Below are positions 52,301-63,759 of a stretch of 64,000 bases of DNA, piece by piece. The notes beneath the pieces are model-generated. The model was not told where the DNA came from, did not search any database, and worked only from the letters and a program-made list of their open reading frames with translations. Source of the stretch: an uncultured Anaerolineales bacterium (GTDB taxonomy: Bacteria; Chloroflexota; Anaerolineae; Aggregatilineales; Aggregatilineaceae); assembly GCA_937135955.1 (NCBI GenBank), contig CAKZOB010000042.1, forward strand, positions 1 to 64,000, in the 5' to 3' direction. The position numbers and the translations under genes were made by a program. Every line of letters begins with the position of its first letter. Position 1 is the first letter of the stretch.

Positions 52301-53227
52301 TCAACGCCCAGCCGGACCGTTGAATGCCCAGTCGGGCAGCGGCTCCCGGCTGGCCAGCCAGGCCGCCGGAATGCCCCCCACCCCATTGACCATCACCACC
52401 ACCGCCCCGGCAATGGCACAGGTGGCGTCTATATCGCCCATGCCGCTGGCGGCCAGCCACAGCGCCTCCGCGTAATCGTTCAGATGACGCGCAGCACACC
52501 ACAGGGCAAAGGGCACCGTATCCTGAGCAGTGGCGCGGCTGCCGTTGCCCAGTTCGGCCACCACCATCTCGACCGCGGCATCGGCTGGCAGGTCGCGGGC
52601 GCGACGCAGCCCTTCGCGCACCTTGCTGAATGGCACCACCAAAATCAGGTTGCCCAAGAACTGCCGATAGCCCGGCTGAGGATTGGCATTGCGCCCTTGC
52701 CAGGCCAGCGCGGTCGCGGCAGCGACGGCCACCGCCCCCGCGACTGCCTCCGGGTGACTGTGCGTCACCTGCGCCGAGGCACACGCATGATCCACCGCCG
52801 CGGGAAGGTCGTCGGCGAAGTACGCTCCCACCAACGCCGCCCGTACCGCTGCCTCGCTCCCATATGCCCCCTGCCGCCCATAGAGAGTCGGCGTCAATTT
52901 GCGCCACGACGCGCCCTGTCGCAAGGCAGGCAACAGACTGCGCATGGCTATGCTGTAGCCACGCGATCGGTCGTAGTGCTCAGCCAGGCTGCGGGCCAGC
53001 CGATCCTGATCAATGCCCGCGTGTCGGCTGAGGACATGATAGACCGACAGCGCCATGTTGGTATCGTCGGTGAAGTACCAAGGAGCGGCTGGCAGCCGGC
53101 GCGTCGCCAGAATGCGCGCCAACACCGCCGGAGGGACGGACAGGCTCTGTCCGAAAGCGTCTGCCACCGACAGCCCTTCCAGCGCACAGCGCGCGCGCGC
53201 AAGTCGTTCGGCGTGACGGGACGACAC
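52301..53227 (-). CDS. ADP-ribosylglycohydrolase (DraG-like)
   Basis: A 308-residue DraG/ARH-fold protein. Metal-binding motifs are FTDDTNMAL near residue 52, THSHPEAVAGA near 152 and GDIDATCAIAGAVV near 265. It removes ADP-ribose from proteins or nucleic acid; no ART or toxin gene is next to it. Upstream of its start is the repeat region 53228-53527. The N-terminal 30 residues are slightly divergent but have the usual ALEGLSVADAFG helix. Confidence 0.9.
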   Translation of the reverse strand: MSSRHAERLARARCALEGLSVADAFGQSLSVPPAVLARILATRRLPAAPWYFTDDTNMALSVYHVLSRHAGIDQDRLARSLAEHYDRSRGYSIAMRSLLPALRQGASWRKLTPTLYGRQGAYGSEAAVRAALVGAYFADDLPAAVDHACASAQVTHSHPEAVAGAVAVAAATALAWQGRNANPQPGYRQFLGNLILVVPFSKVREGLRRARDLPADAAVEMVVAELGNGSRATAQDTVPFALWCAARHLNDYAEALWLAASGMGDIDATCAIAGAVVVMVNGVGGIPAAWLASREPLPDWAFNGPAGR

Positions 53228-53309
53228 AACGCTCCCCTCCCGGTCGATCCGGACAGCCTGCCGTCAGAAGGTAACACCCGGCACAGGCAACACGCTCACA
53301 GCCCCCGCA

Positions 53310-53470
53310 TATGACTTTCAGAGACCATTTGAAAAGCCCCCCTCAACCTCCGGCCTCTTCTCCCTCTGACAGGCGAAGGGGAGACGGGCCAGGTTTTCTC
53401 CCTCAGCCCCATTGAGGGAGAGGGGTAGCGCACAGCGCCGGGGCGAGGGGTTATCAAATGGCCTTTCAGC
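53310..53470. repeat. Intergenic repeat, family 1, copy F (partial)
   Basis: In the gap 53228-53527. GACCATTTGAAAAGCCCCCCTCAACCTCCGGCCTCTTCTCCC matches the left module of copy E, and GGGCGAGGGG closes it. The gap also holds the terminator at 53491-53519. No gene seen. Confidence 0.65.
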
Positions 53471-53490
53471 GCCCACCCGCACAGCAAGAA

Positions 53491-53519
53491 GGGGCCATCC
53501 CCTGCCCCAGGACGGCCCC
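53491..53519 (-). terminator. Weak terminator of the aminotransferase gene
   Basis: GGGGCC and GGCCCC (53491-53496, 53514-53519) pair over a 17-base loop, and on the minus strand TTCTT follows. Located nine bases after the stop at 53528. Confidence 0.4.
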
Positions 53520-53527
53520 TGTTTCCC

Positions 53528-54865
53528 TCAGCGCAATAGCTCTTCCTCGGCCAGGCCGATGGCGTGCTCCAGAATGACCATGGCCTCGTCAATGATCTCG
53601 CGCTCGACGTTGAGCGCTGGAATCACGCGGATGGTGTTCGGGCCGCAGCCCAACAGGAGTAGCCTGTTCTCGAAGGCGTGCGTCACCACCGCGTCGCGAA
53701 TCTCCGGCGCGCGCTCGTGCGTGACACGGTCGCGCACAAATTCCACGCCCACCATCAGGCCCCGTCCACGCACATCGCCAATGCTGGGATGGCGCGTCGC
53801 GATCTCGCGCAGCCTGCCCATCATGTAGTCGCCCATCCGCGCGGCGTTGTCAATATAGCCGTTCTTCAACAGGTCGAAGGTGGCGATCCCCGCCGCGCAA
53901 CTGATGGGGTTGCCCCCGAAGGTGCTGGCATGCGCCCCTGGCTGCCACTCGCGCATGATCTCTTTGCGGGCAATCGTCGCACCCAGCGGCATCCCGCTGG
54001 CGATCCCCTTGGCCGCGCAGACAATATCGGGCTTGACGTTCCAGTGATCCACGCCCCACCATTTGCCAGTACGCCCCATGCCTGTCTGCACTTCGTCCAC
54101 GATCAGCAGAATGCCGTAGCGATCGCATAGCTCGCGCAACCCCGGCAGGAAGCTATCCGGCGGCACCACGTAGCCACCCTCGCCCTGGATCGGCTCGACC
54201 AGAATGCCCGCTACCTCGTCCGGCGGGACAAGGGTCTTGAACAGCAGGTCTTCGATGTAGTGCAGCACCGCTTCACCCTGGTCGGCGTAACCGTCTTGCA
54301 GCAGCAGGGGATGGTAAGGATCGGGATAGGGCACATGCGTGACGCCAGAAACCAGCGGCGAGAAGCCCTGCCGCTGTACGTACTTGCTGGCGGTGAAGCT
54401 CAGTGCGCCCAGCGTGCGCCCATGAAAGCTGCGCAGAAAGCCGATGAACAACTGCCGCCCCGTGTAGAAACGCGCCAGTTTGATGGCCGCCTCGACCGCC
54501 TCGGCCCCACTGTTGCCGAAGAAGACCATCGCCTCATCGTCGAAAGGCGCTACCGAGGCCAGCCGCTCGGCCAGCTCGATCTGCGGCAGGTAGTAGAAGT
54601 CCGTCCCCGACATGTGAATGAACTTCTCGGCCTGCTCCTGAATGGCCTTGACCACCGCCGGGTGAGAGTGACCGGTCGCCGTGACGGCAATGCCGGTCGT
54701 GAAGTCGAGATAGCGCTCACCATCCACATCCCACACCCACGCCCCCTGGCCGCGCTCGATCACAAACGGATAGCCGCGCGTGTACGACGGAGACATCACC
54801 GCCGAGTCGCGTTCGATGAGCGCCTGTGCTTTTGGGCCTGGCAGGACCCGATTCAACGTTGCCAT
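53528..54865 (-). CDS. Class III aminotransferase (4-aminobutyrate/acetylornithine type)
   Basis: A 445-residue PLP enzyme. GNSGAEAVEAAIKLAR is the phosphate-binding turn, GILVEPIQGEGGYVVPP and LIVDEVQTGMGRTGKW the acidic region, and Lys in AAKGIASGMPLGA forms the aldimine. It resembles GabT/ArgD and the broad-range ornithine/omega-aminotransferases of thermophiles; no argB, argC or gab genes are adjacent, so the substrate is not fixed. ATG 54865 is chosen because AGGAG lies eight bases upstream, whereas the ATG at 54871 would be too close. Confidence 0.9.
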   Translation of the reverse strand: MATLNRVLPGPKAQALIERDSAVMSPSYTRGYPFVIERGQGAWVWDVDGERYLDFTTGIAVTATGHSHPAVVKAIQEQAEKFIHMSGTDFYYLPQIELAERLASVAPFDDEAMVFFGNSGAEAVEAAIKLARFYTGRQLFIGFLRSFHGRTLGALSFTASKYVQRQGFSPLVSGVTHVPYPDPYHPLLLQDGYADQGEAVLHYIEDLLFKTLVPPDEVAGILVEPIQGEGGYVVPPDSFLPGLRELCDRYGILLIVDEVQTGMGRTGKWWGVDHWNVKPDIVCAAKGIASGMPLGATIARKEIMREWQPGAHASTFGGNPISCAAGIATFDLLKNGYIDNAARMGDYMMGRLREIATRHPSIGDVRGRGLMVGVEFVRDRVTHERAPEIRDAVVTHAFENRLLLLGCGPNTIRVIPALNVEREIIDEAMVILEHAIGLAEEELLR

Positions 54866-54915
54866 ACGCATCACTCCTGATCAGCCAACGAGAGTTAAAA
54901 AGCATCTATTTTGAC

Positions 54916-54951
54916 AAAAACGCCCGCAAACCAGTGGCGCTGGTGCGGGCG
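54916..54951 (-). terminator. Strong intrinsic terminator
   Basis: On the minus strand CGCCCGCA pairs with TGCGGGCG and an inner CCAG/CTGG stem tightens it, followed by TTTTT. It lies 220 bases downstream of the response regulator gene and 50 bases before the aminotransferase start. Confidence 0.82.
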
Positions 54952-55094
54952 AACAAAGCCCACTGCCCTGGAAAGGAGCGGGCAGGACTACCACCGGCTC
55001 CTGGCCCCGCTTGAGGGATGCAGTGCCGCTGATGATTATCCTCTTTGAGGCTGGTCTTGGCAAGGTGAGAGTCAGGCCGGGTCAGGAGGATTGC

Positions 55095-55185
55095 CTCAAC
55101 CCGCTTGCCGCTTTACCTCACCCCCGCCCGGCGCTGACGCGCCTTGCTGGCCCTTATCTGGTGAGGGGATTTAGGGACGAGGGCT
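55095..55185. repeat. Intergenic repeat, family 1, copy G (partial)
   Basis: In the gap 54866-55170: GCCGCTTTACCTCACCCCCGCCCGGCGCTGACGCGCC resembles the core block of the other copies, ending at the response regulator stop. Apart from the terminator at 54916-54951 no gene is seen. Confidence 0.55.
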
Positions 55186-55890
55186 ACCCGATACCTGCTT
55201 CTCGAAGCGATAGCCTACGCCCAGTTCGTTGATGATATAGGTCGGCTCTTTGGGGTTTGGTTCGAGCTTGCGGCGCAAATGCCAGATATACACGCGCAGA
55301 TAGTCCATATCGTCAATGTACTCAAACCCCCATACCTGTTCCAGCAGGTCACGGTAGGGCACCACGCGCGGATAGTTCTTCACCAGCATCATCAGCAGGT
55401 TGAACTCCGTCGGGGTCAGCTTAACCGGTTCGCCCTTCACCGTCACCCGCCGCGCCTGCGCGTTGATGGTCAGGTAGTCGTCGTTGTAGACCACATCTCT
55501 GGAATAGGCCACCGGCTCGCTGGCCGCCCGCCGCAACATAGCCCGCACCCGCGCCAGCAACACCTGAGGCTCGCAGGGCTTGAGCACATATTCATCAGCG
55601 CCCATCTCCAGCCCTCTGACGATCTCCTCTGGCGAAGATTGTGCCGTCAGCATCAGGATGGGCACGTTACTCACTTCGCGCACCCGCTGACAGACCACCC
55701 ACCCGTCCATCATCGGCATGTTGATATCCAGGATGATCAGGTCGGGCCTGTGCTCATAGATTTTGCGCAGTCCTTCCTGGCCGTCGTGCGCCGTGATTAC
55801 CCGGTAATGGTTCGCCGTCAGCACATTGGCGAACATTTCCACCAGCGGACGGTCGTCATCAATGATCAGAATGGTAGCGGAATCTGTCAC
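55171..55890 (-). CDS. OmpR/PhoB-family response regulator
   Basis: A 239-residue regulator with an intact receiver (Asp12 and Asp13, phospho-acceptor Asp55 in LDINMPMMDG, Thr82, Lys104) and a C-terminal winged-helix DNA-binding domain (TPTEFNLLMMLVKNYPRVV, then the recognition helix YLRVYIWHLRRKLE). Its kinase is not adjacent; the GAF-PAS kinase at 50616-52193 is a candidate. The ROK kinase starts 1 kb upstream on the same strand, its stop 43 bases before this start, so they may be co-transcribed. Confidence 0.94.
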   Translation of the reverse strand: MTDSATILIIDDDRPLVEMFANVLTANHYRVITAHDGQEGLRKIYEHRPDLIILDINMPMMDGWVVCQRVREVSNVPILMLTAQSSPEEIVRGLEMGADEYVLKPCEPQVLLARVRAMLRRAASEPVAYSRDVVYNDDYLTINAQARRVTVKGEPVKLTPTEFNLLMMLVKNYPRVVPYRDLLEQVWGFEYIDDMDYLRVYIWHLRRKLEPNPKEPTYIINELGVGYRFEKQVSGSPRP

Positions 55891-55933
55891 GGCTGTGTTC
55901 TTTCCAGGTGAGCGAGAGCACCAGACATATCCG

Positions 55934-56890
55934 TCAGGCCTGCAAGAAGCTGCCTCCGCGCGTGGCCACCAACGCCGCCGCGCCGATCAGCGCCACGTTG
56001 TCCCCCAGGGCCGCCGGTACAATGGGAACCTGCTGGCAATAGGCCGGGTCGAGCACATACTCGGCCACTGCCCGCCGCAAGGGGGCAAACCATAGCTCGC
56101 CCGCATTGCTCACCCCCCCCCCAATGACCACGATCTGCGGGTTGAGCACGTGCAACAGGCTCGCGACTGCCAGTCCCACCATGAAACCCGATCGCTCGAT
56201 GAGCGAGACAGCCAGCCGATCGCCCTGGGCCGCTGCCTGCGCCACGATCCTGGCACTGACTGCGTCGAGATCGCCGTTCACCAGATCGCGGATGAGCGAC
56301 TTTTCGCCGGCACGCAGGCGTTCGATGGCCTGGCGAGCAATGGCCGTGCCCGATGCGACCTGCTCAATGTCCTTGATCTCACCATCCACCACCATCAGCA
56401 TATGCCCCGCTTCTGCGCCCAGGCCCTGCGCCCCCACCAGCAAATGCCCGTCGTCGAGGATGCCAGAACCAATGCCAGTGCTCACCGTCAGATAGAGCAC
56501 GTAGCGATACCCCCTGGCCGCACCGCGCGTCGCCTCGGCCAGCGCAGCTACATTGGCGTCGTTGCCCAGGTAGACCGGGCATTCGAAACGTTGCTGGATG
56601 ATCGTGCGAATGGGCACATTGTGCCAGCCAGGTAAGTTCGGCGGCTTGACCACCGTGCCTTCATGCGGGTTGATCGGCCCCGGCACTGAGACCCCGATGC
56701 CCTCCAGCGCGTCCGCGTCGTCAGGCACCACCTGCGCGATCAGATCGAGCAGGCGACTGATGACGCGATCGCGGCCCTCACGGGCTTTGGTCGGCTCGGC
56801 CAGCCGCTTCTGAATGGTGAGCTGCGTGTCGAAACGGGCTACACGCATCTGTGTACCGCCCAGATCAACCCCAACGATGGTACGATCCAC
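55934..56890 (-). CDS. ROK-family sugar kinase lacking the zinc motif
   Basis: A 318-residue ROK kinase (glucokinase-like). It has VGVDLGGTQMRVARF, the catalytic Asp in YLGNDANVAAL, and GTGIGSGILDDGHLLVGAQG near residue 140. After GAEAGHMLM the usual CxCGxxGCxE zinc-binding loop is absent: the sequence goes from VDGEIKD directly to IEQVASGTA. Zinc normally holds the substrate loop. The enzyme is therefore an atypical ROK, and glucose as substrate is not certain. The GTG start has GGAGAGA upstream. The next gene downstream is the response regulator. Confidence 0.87.
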   Translation of the reverse strand: MDRTIVGVDLGGTQMRVARFDTQLTIQKRLAEPTKAREGRDRVISRLLDLIAQVVPDDADALEGIGVSVPGPINPHEGTVVKPPNLPGWHNVPIRTIIQQRFECPVYLGNDANVAALAEATRGAARGYRYVLYLTVSTGIGSGILDDGHLLVGAQGLGAEAGHMLMVVDGEIKDIEQVASGTAIARQAIERLRAGEKSLIRDLVNGDLDAVSARIVAQAAAQGDRLAVSLIERSGFMVGLAVASLLHVLNPQIVVIGGGVSNAGELWFAPLRRAVAEYVLDPAYCQQVPIVPAALGDNVALIGAAALVATRGGSFLQA

Positions 56891-56911
56891 TGTCTATCTC
56901 TCCACTGAAAC

Positions 56912-56990
56912 AAGTCTCTCTGACTGTAGAGACATACAGAACCCAGAGGGAATATATTCTCTGCTCTACACTCTCGGTGTCTCTGCAGTG
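56912..56990. repeat. Intergenic repeat, family 2, copy 2
   Basis: In the gap 56891-57152. GTAGAGACATACAGAACCCAGAGGG and CTCTACACTCTCGGTGTCTCTGCAGTG form an imperfect inverted repeat similar to 41782-41851 in reverse. No other feature is clear in the gap. Confidence 0.45.
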
Positions 56991-57152
56991 ATGCTTTGCT
57001 CAGTTCGCGGGCGCATTCATTGCATGGCAGCAGTTGTCGGCGAGGGGTACGCCTGCTAGAATACGCGGCGCACTCGCTTCCCACCCGATCCATACCGCTG
57101 CCCTGGCGCAATCATAGCTCAAAACAGCGATTAGTGGAATTGTCGGAATCCG

Positions 57153-59753
<2,601 letters not shown>

Positions 59754-59907
59754 GTGCGAGGAACTCTGTTAAGCCCAGAAAAAACCCAGGGCGCAGCAAG
59801 GAGGGAGTGCTGTTCGCCCTTCGCCTCGCCGCCATTTGCCGGGAACGCGCCCGGCATGGTAAATTCACCCCATCTTGTCCCCTGAGCAACATCCACTGAG
59901 GTACACG

Positions 59908-61671
59908 GTGCGTTCGAGTTCCGCTCCAGGCAAGCGTTGGCGTGTGCAACCGCTCATCCCTCCGAGGGTACAACGTCGGTTGGGGGCTTATCATCCTATC
60001 CTGGCGCAGGTCCTCTACAATCGGGGCCAGGACACCCTAGAAAAAGCACAGCGCTTTCTGGAAGGCGGCGACGAGACGCTGCACAACCCCTTCGCCATGT
60101 ATGGCATGAGCGAAGCCGTTGCCCGCATCCGTCAGGCGATCAGGCGCGGCGAATTGATCGCCGTTTATGGCGACTTCGACGCGGACGGTGTCACCAGCAC
60201 GGTCCTGCTCACCCAGACATTGCAGGCCCTAGGCGGGCGGGTGCGCCCCTACATCCCCAACCGCGTAGACGAAGGTTACGGGCTGAACATCAACGCGCTG
60301 GACACCCTGCGCGACGAGGGCGTGCGCCTGGTGGTGACGGTAGACTGCGGCATCCGCTCGCTGGAAGAGGTGGCGCACGGCAGGCGCATCGGCCTGGACA
60401 TGATCGTCACCGATCATCACTCGGTCGGCGAGGAACTGCCCGATGCCCTGGCCGTGGTTGATCCCAAGATAGACGCCCGTCAGCGCGCCGAAAATGGTCG
60501 GGCGAGCGGCTACCCCGAAGACATGCTCGCCGGTGTAGGCGTGGCCTACAAGCTGGCCGATGCCCTGCTGCGCGCCGAAATGGGACAAACCCGCCGCGAC
60601 CCCCCGCTGAAACTCGCCGATCTGCTCGATCTGGTGGCGCTGGGGACGGTGGCCGATCTGGTGCCGCTGGATCGCCTGGAAAACCGCGAGCTGGTGCGGC
60701 GCGGCCTGGAAGTGCTTAATCGGGCGCAGCGCCCTGGCATTTTCGAACTGGCACAGGTAGCGGGGGTACAGCCCGGTCGCATCAACACGACCGTCATCGG
60801 TTTCATGCTCGCCCCGCGCGTCAATGCCGCCGGACGGCTCGACAGCGCCATGATCGCCTATGACCTGCTCACCGCCGACATGCCGCTCGCCGGTCAGCTT
60901 GCCGCCAAGCTGCAACAACTCAACGAAGAGCGGCAGAACAAGACCATGGAGGCCCTCGACATCGCGCGTCAACGGGCGCTGCGCGACGGCCTGGCCGATA
61001 CGCCGCTCATCTTCGACGCCGGGCCGGAGTTCGAGGCGGGCATTGTGGGACTGGTTGCCGGACGGCTGTGCGAAGAGTTCTACCGGCCCGCCGTGGTAGT
61101 CGAACAGGGCGAGACCGAGTCGCGCGGCTCGTGCCGCAGCATCCCCGGCTTCGACATCACCCGCGCGCTCGACGAATGCGCCGATCTGCTGGTGCGGCAT
61201 GGCGGACATGCCCAGGCCGCCGGTTTCACTGTGCGCAACGAGAACCTGCCCGCCTTGCGCGAACGCCTGCAGGCCATCGCTGAACGCGCCCTGGCCGGGC
61301 TGGACCTGCGCCCGGAACTCGTCGCCGACGCTGAAGTGCGCCTGACCGATCTGACGCCAGCCCTGGCCTTCGAGCTACAGAAGGCGGAACCAACCGGCAC
61401 GGGCAACGAGACACCGCTTTTCATCGCCCGCGGGCTGCGCGTCACCGACCGGCGGCGCGTGGGGCGCGACGGGAGTCACCTGCGGCTGCGCCTCAGCGAT
61501 GGGGTGCGCTTCGTGGAGGCTATCGCCTTCAAACAGGGCGATTGGGACGAGCATATGCCCGCCGAAGTAGATGTCGCCTTTCACCTGGAATTCAACGAGT
61601 GGAACGGCTATCTTCGCCTGCAACTCAACGTGCAGGACATGCAGAGTGCGAGCCTCCCCCTCTTCCCGTGA
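59908..61671 (+). CDS. recJ: Single-stranded-DNA-specific exonuclease RecJ
   Basis: The 587-residue RecJ has DHH phosphoesterase motifs YGDFDADGVTST (I), VTVDCGIRS (II), VTDHHSVGEELP (III) and VDPK (IV), then the DHHA1 domain with RHGGHAQAAGFTV. It degrades 5'-ended single strands in recombination and mismatch repair, which suits its place after mutS. GTG 59908 is chosen over TTG 59875 because GAGG lies six bases upstream. Its stop overlaps the next gene's start (GTGA). The length is near the usual 560-580 plus a short C-terminal OB region. Confidence 0.94.
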   Translation: MRSSSAPGKRWRVQPLIPPRVQRRLGAYHPILAQVLYNRGQDTLEKAQRFLEGGDETLHNPFAMYGMSEAVARIRQAIRRGELIAVYGDFDADGVTSTVLLTQTLQALGGRVRPYIPNRVDEGYGLNINALDTLRDEGVRLVVTVDCGIRSLEEVAHGRRIGLDMIVTDHHSVGEELPDALAVVDPKIDARQRAENGRASGYPEDMLAGVGVAYKLADALLRAEMGQTRRDPPLKLADLLDLVALGTVADLVPLDRLENRELVRRGLEVLNRAQRPGIFELAQVAGVQPGRINTTVIGFMLAPRVNAAGRLDSAMIAYDLLTADMPLAGQLAAKLQQLNEERQNKTMEALDIARQRALRDGLADTPLIFDAGPEFEAGIVGLVAGRLCEEFYRPAVVVEQGETESRGSCRSIPGFDITRALDECADLLVRHGGHAQAAGFTVRNENLPALRERLQAIAERALAGLDLRPELVADAEVRLTDLTPALAFELQKAEPTGTGNETPLFIARGLRVTDRRRVGRDGSHLRLRLSDGVRFVEAIAFKQGDWDEHMPAEVDVAFHLEFNEWNGYLRLQLNVQDMQSASLPLFP

Positions 61672-63104
61672 ACACCAACAAACGCCCCGTACCGCCCTGG
61701 AGCATCGCCATAGGTTTCGCCTGCCTGTGTGCGCTGACTTTGGGACGCGGCTTCTACAGCAGCGACGGCGAGGTCATGTTCCAGACGACGGCAGCGCTGG
61801 TGACGGAGGGTAAGCTGGCCCTGCCCCCCGCCGTCGGCCTCCCGCAGATCGTCGCAGGGCACGACGGGCGCTTCTACAGCAAATACGATCCCGGCCTGCC
61901 GCTGCTGGCCGCCCCCTTCTACCTGGCCGGTGACTGGCTGGCCGCCATCAATCACGCGCACCGCACCCAGGTGGCCGCGCTCGCTGTGCTGTTGTTGCCA
62001 GGGCTGGCGGCAGCGGTGACCCTCACCGCGTTGTTCGCGCTGGCCAGAAGCCTGGCCCCGCCGGGCGACGCCCGCCCTCCGCTGCTGACCGTCGCCGCGG
62101 GAATCGGCACGCCGCTATGGTGGTACGGGCGTGTCCTGTTCCCCGAAGCGCTGCTCGCCTGTGCCCTGACCGCCGCGGTGACGCTCACCGTGCGTGCCGC
62201 CAACCGTCCCGCCCGCCTGATCCTGGCGGGCGCTGCCTTCGGCGCAGGGATGCTCACCCGCGCGGCCCTGGCGATCTACGCGCTGCCGCTGGCGGTGCTG
62301 GTTCTGTATGAGTCGGCGCGGGGGCAAGCCGGACGTAGCGAGACTGGAGAGGAGATCAGCAGGGCGCAGCTTGCAGGTGCAATGCGCCTGATGTGGATCG
62401 CCCTGGGCGCACTGCCCTTCGCAGCAGGCGTGCTGATCCACAACGCCCTGCGCTTCGGCGACGCATTCAGCACCGGCTACGCGGGCGAGAGCTTCAGTAC
62501 CTCCCTCTGGCAGGGCGTCAGCGGGCTGCTGCTCAGCCCTGGCAAAGGCGTGTGGCTCTACGCCCCACCGCTGCTGCTGAGCGTCGCGCTCTGGCCGCGC
62601 TTCTGGCGAGCACAGCGGGCGCTGGCCTGCTTCCTGGCGCTGGCGTGGGCGGTAGCGTTGCCCTTCTACGGGAGTTGGTGGGCCTGGGATGGCGGCTGGG
62701 CCTGGGGGCCGCGCCTGCTCGTGCCGCTGTTGCCGCTCAGTTGTCTGCCCCTGCTGACCCTGCCCGCCGACCGGCGCTGGGGTTGGGCGGCTGCGCTGAC
62801 CATAGCGTCGGGCGGGCTGGTCAACCTGCTGGGCGTGCTGACCAATCCGGCAACTCACTACGCGCGGCTGGCAGCTCATCACGCCAACCCAGCCATGCAA
62901 GCGGCGTTCAGTGTGACGGGCGCTCCCATCGCTGGCGCATTGCGCTTGCTGGTCGCCGGGCAGACCGAGCCGCTGGCGCTCTTTCATCTGAACACGAGCG
63001 GGCTACCCCTCACCTGGCAGGTCGGAGCGCCCGTGCTGGCGCTCGCCGGTCTGATCATCGGCGCATGGCACCTGCTGCGCGCCCTGCGTCGCGCTCAGAC
63101 TTGA
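61668..63104 (+). CDS. Multi-pass membrane protein, GT-C glycosyltransferase-like
   Basis: A 478-residue protein with about ten to twelve membrane helices. The first loop has GRGFYSSDGEVMFQTTAALV with acidic residues typical of GT-C enzymes, then YSKYDPGLPLLAAPFY. The sugar donor and acceptor are unknown. A hydrophilic segment at about residues 216-235 (ARGQAGRSETGEEISRAQ) breaks the hydrophobic pattern and is encoded by a fragment resembling the family 1 repeat (62321-62356). Starts with GTG overlapping the recJ stop and ends with a 10-base convergent overlap with mrpG. Confidence 0.78.
   Translation: MNTNKRPVPPWSIAIGFACLCALTLGRGFYSSDGEVMFQTTAALVTEGKLALPPAVGLPQIVAGHDGRFYSKYDPGLPLLAAPFYLAGDWLAAINHAHRTQVAALAVLLLPGLAAAVTLTALFALARSLAPPGDARPPLLTVAAGIGTPLWWYGRVLFPEALLACALTAAVTLTVRAANRPARLILAGAAFGAGMLTRAALAIYALPLAVLVLYESARGQAGRSETGEEISRAQLAGAMRLMWIALGALPFAAGVLIHNALRFGDAFSTGYAGESFSTSLWQGVSGLLLSPGKGVWLYAPPLLLSVALWPRFWRAQRALACFLALAWAVALPFYGSWWAWDGGWAWGPRLLVPLLPLSCLPLLTLPADRRWGWAAALTIASGGLVNLLGVLTNPATHYARLAAHHANPAMQAAFSVTGAPIAGALRLLVAGQTEPLALFHLNTSGLPLTWQVGAPVLALAGLIIGAWHLLRALRRAQT
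62321..62356 (+). repeat. Family 1 repeat fragment inside the coding sequence
   Basis: This 36-base stretch matches 30870-30905 (copy E) at 30 of 36 positions as I count it (GGGGCAAGCCG, then CGTAGCGAG, then CTGG, ending GAGAT). The frame stays open and encodes a hydrophilic loop. Confidence 0.6.
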
Positions 63105-63496
63105 GGCTGATCGGACTCCGGCGGCGCAGTCGCGGGCTGTTTGCTGCGCAGCCGGTGCGAGCGCAGGTCGTACTGCCCCGCCAGTTCGTCAATCACAGTG
63201 GTCTCCACCAGTTTAACCCCGACAAAATAGCCCGCCCGCCCCAACATATGCGCCGCGATCGGCGTGGTGAGCAGCAGAAAGACGATGGTGGCGACCGCCC
63301 GCGTGGTCACGCCTACACTGCCGAAATGCACGGCGACCGCCAGCAGCAACGCCCCCGACCCCAGCGTAGACGCCTTGGAACTGGCCGACATGCGCAGGAA
63401 CAGGTCGGGCATACGCAATACCCCCAGCCCGGCCATGACCATGAAGAAGGCTCCCACAATCATCAAGGCGGCAGTGATCACGTCGGTCATAGTCAC
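63095..63496 (-). CDS. mrpG: Na+/H+ antiporter subunit G (MrpG/MnhG)
   Basis: A 133-residue protein with three membrane helices (AALMIVGAFFMVMAGLGVLRM, ALLLAVAVHFG, VATIVFLLLTTPIAAHML) and a C-terminal hydrophilic tail of about 45 residues. The MPDLFLRM motif after helix one is diagnostic of MrpG. A GTG at 63496 overlaps the mrpF stop; ATG 63490 is equally possible. Last gene of the mrp operon on this strand, overlapping the convergent GT-C gene by ten bases. Confidence 0.93.
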   Translation of the reverse strand: MTMTDVITAALMIVGAFFMVMAGLGVLRMPDLFLRMSASSKASTLGSGALLLAVAVHFGSVGVTTRAVATIVFLLLTTPIAAHMLGRAGYFVGVKLVETTVIDELAGQYDLRSHRLRSKQPATAPPESDQPQV

Positions 63497-63759
63497 ACCG
63501 TCCTCTCGATGTAATAGGCGAAGGCGACCGTCCCCAGGAAGGAGATCAGCGCGGTGGCGATGGCCACATCCAGGAAAGCCGCCTGTCCGGTGGCGATGGC
63601 ATAAGTGGCGATCACCCCAATGCCCAGCGTGGTCAACAGGTCGAGCGCCACAACCCGGTCGGGCAGACTCGGCCCGCGCAACAGCCGCGCGACTGTCAGG
63701 AGAATTGCCAGCATCAGCGCCGGCAGAATGCCATACAGTGCCAGATCGCTCACGTTCAT
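63493..63759 (-). CDS. mrpF: Na+/H+ antiporter subunit F (MrpF/MnhF)
   Basis: An 88-residue protein with three membrane helices, of normal MrpF size. The [15 protein letters not shown] segment between helices one and two is the family signature. It lies between mrpE and mrpG with coding overlaps at both ends, so the genes are translationally coupled. In the complex it is a small subunit needed for Na+/H+ exchange. Confidence 0.95.
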   Translation of the reverse strand: MNVSDLALYGILPALMLAILLTVARLLRGPSLPDRVVALDLLTTLGIGVIATYAIATGQAAFLDVAIATALISFLGTVAFAYYIERTV

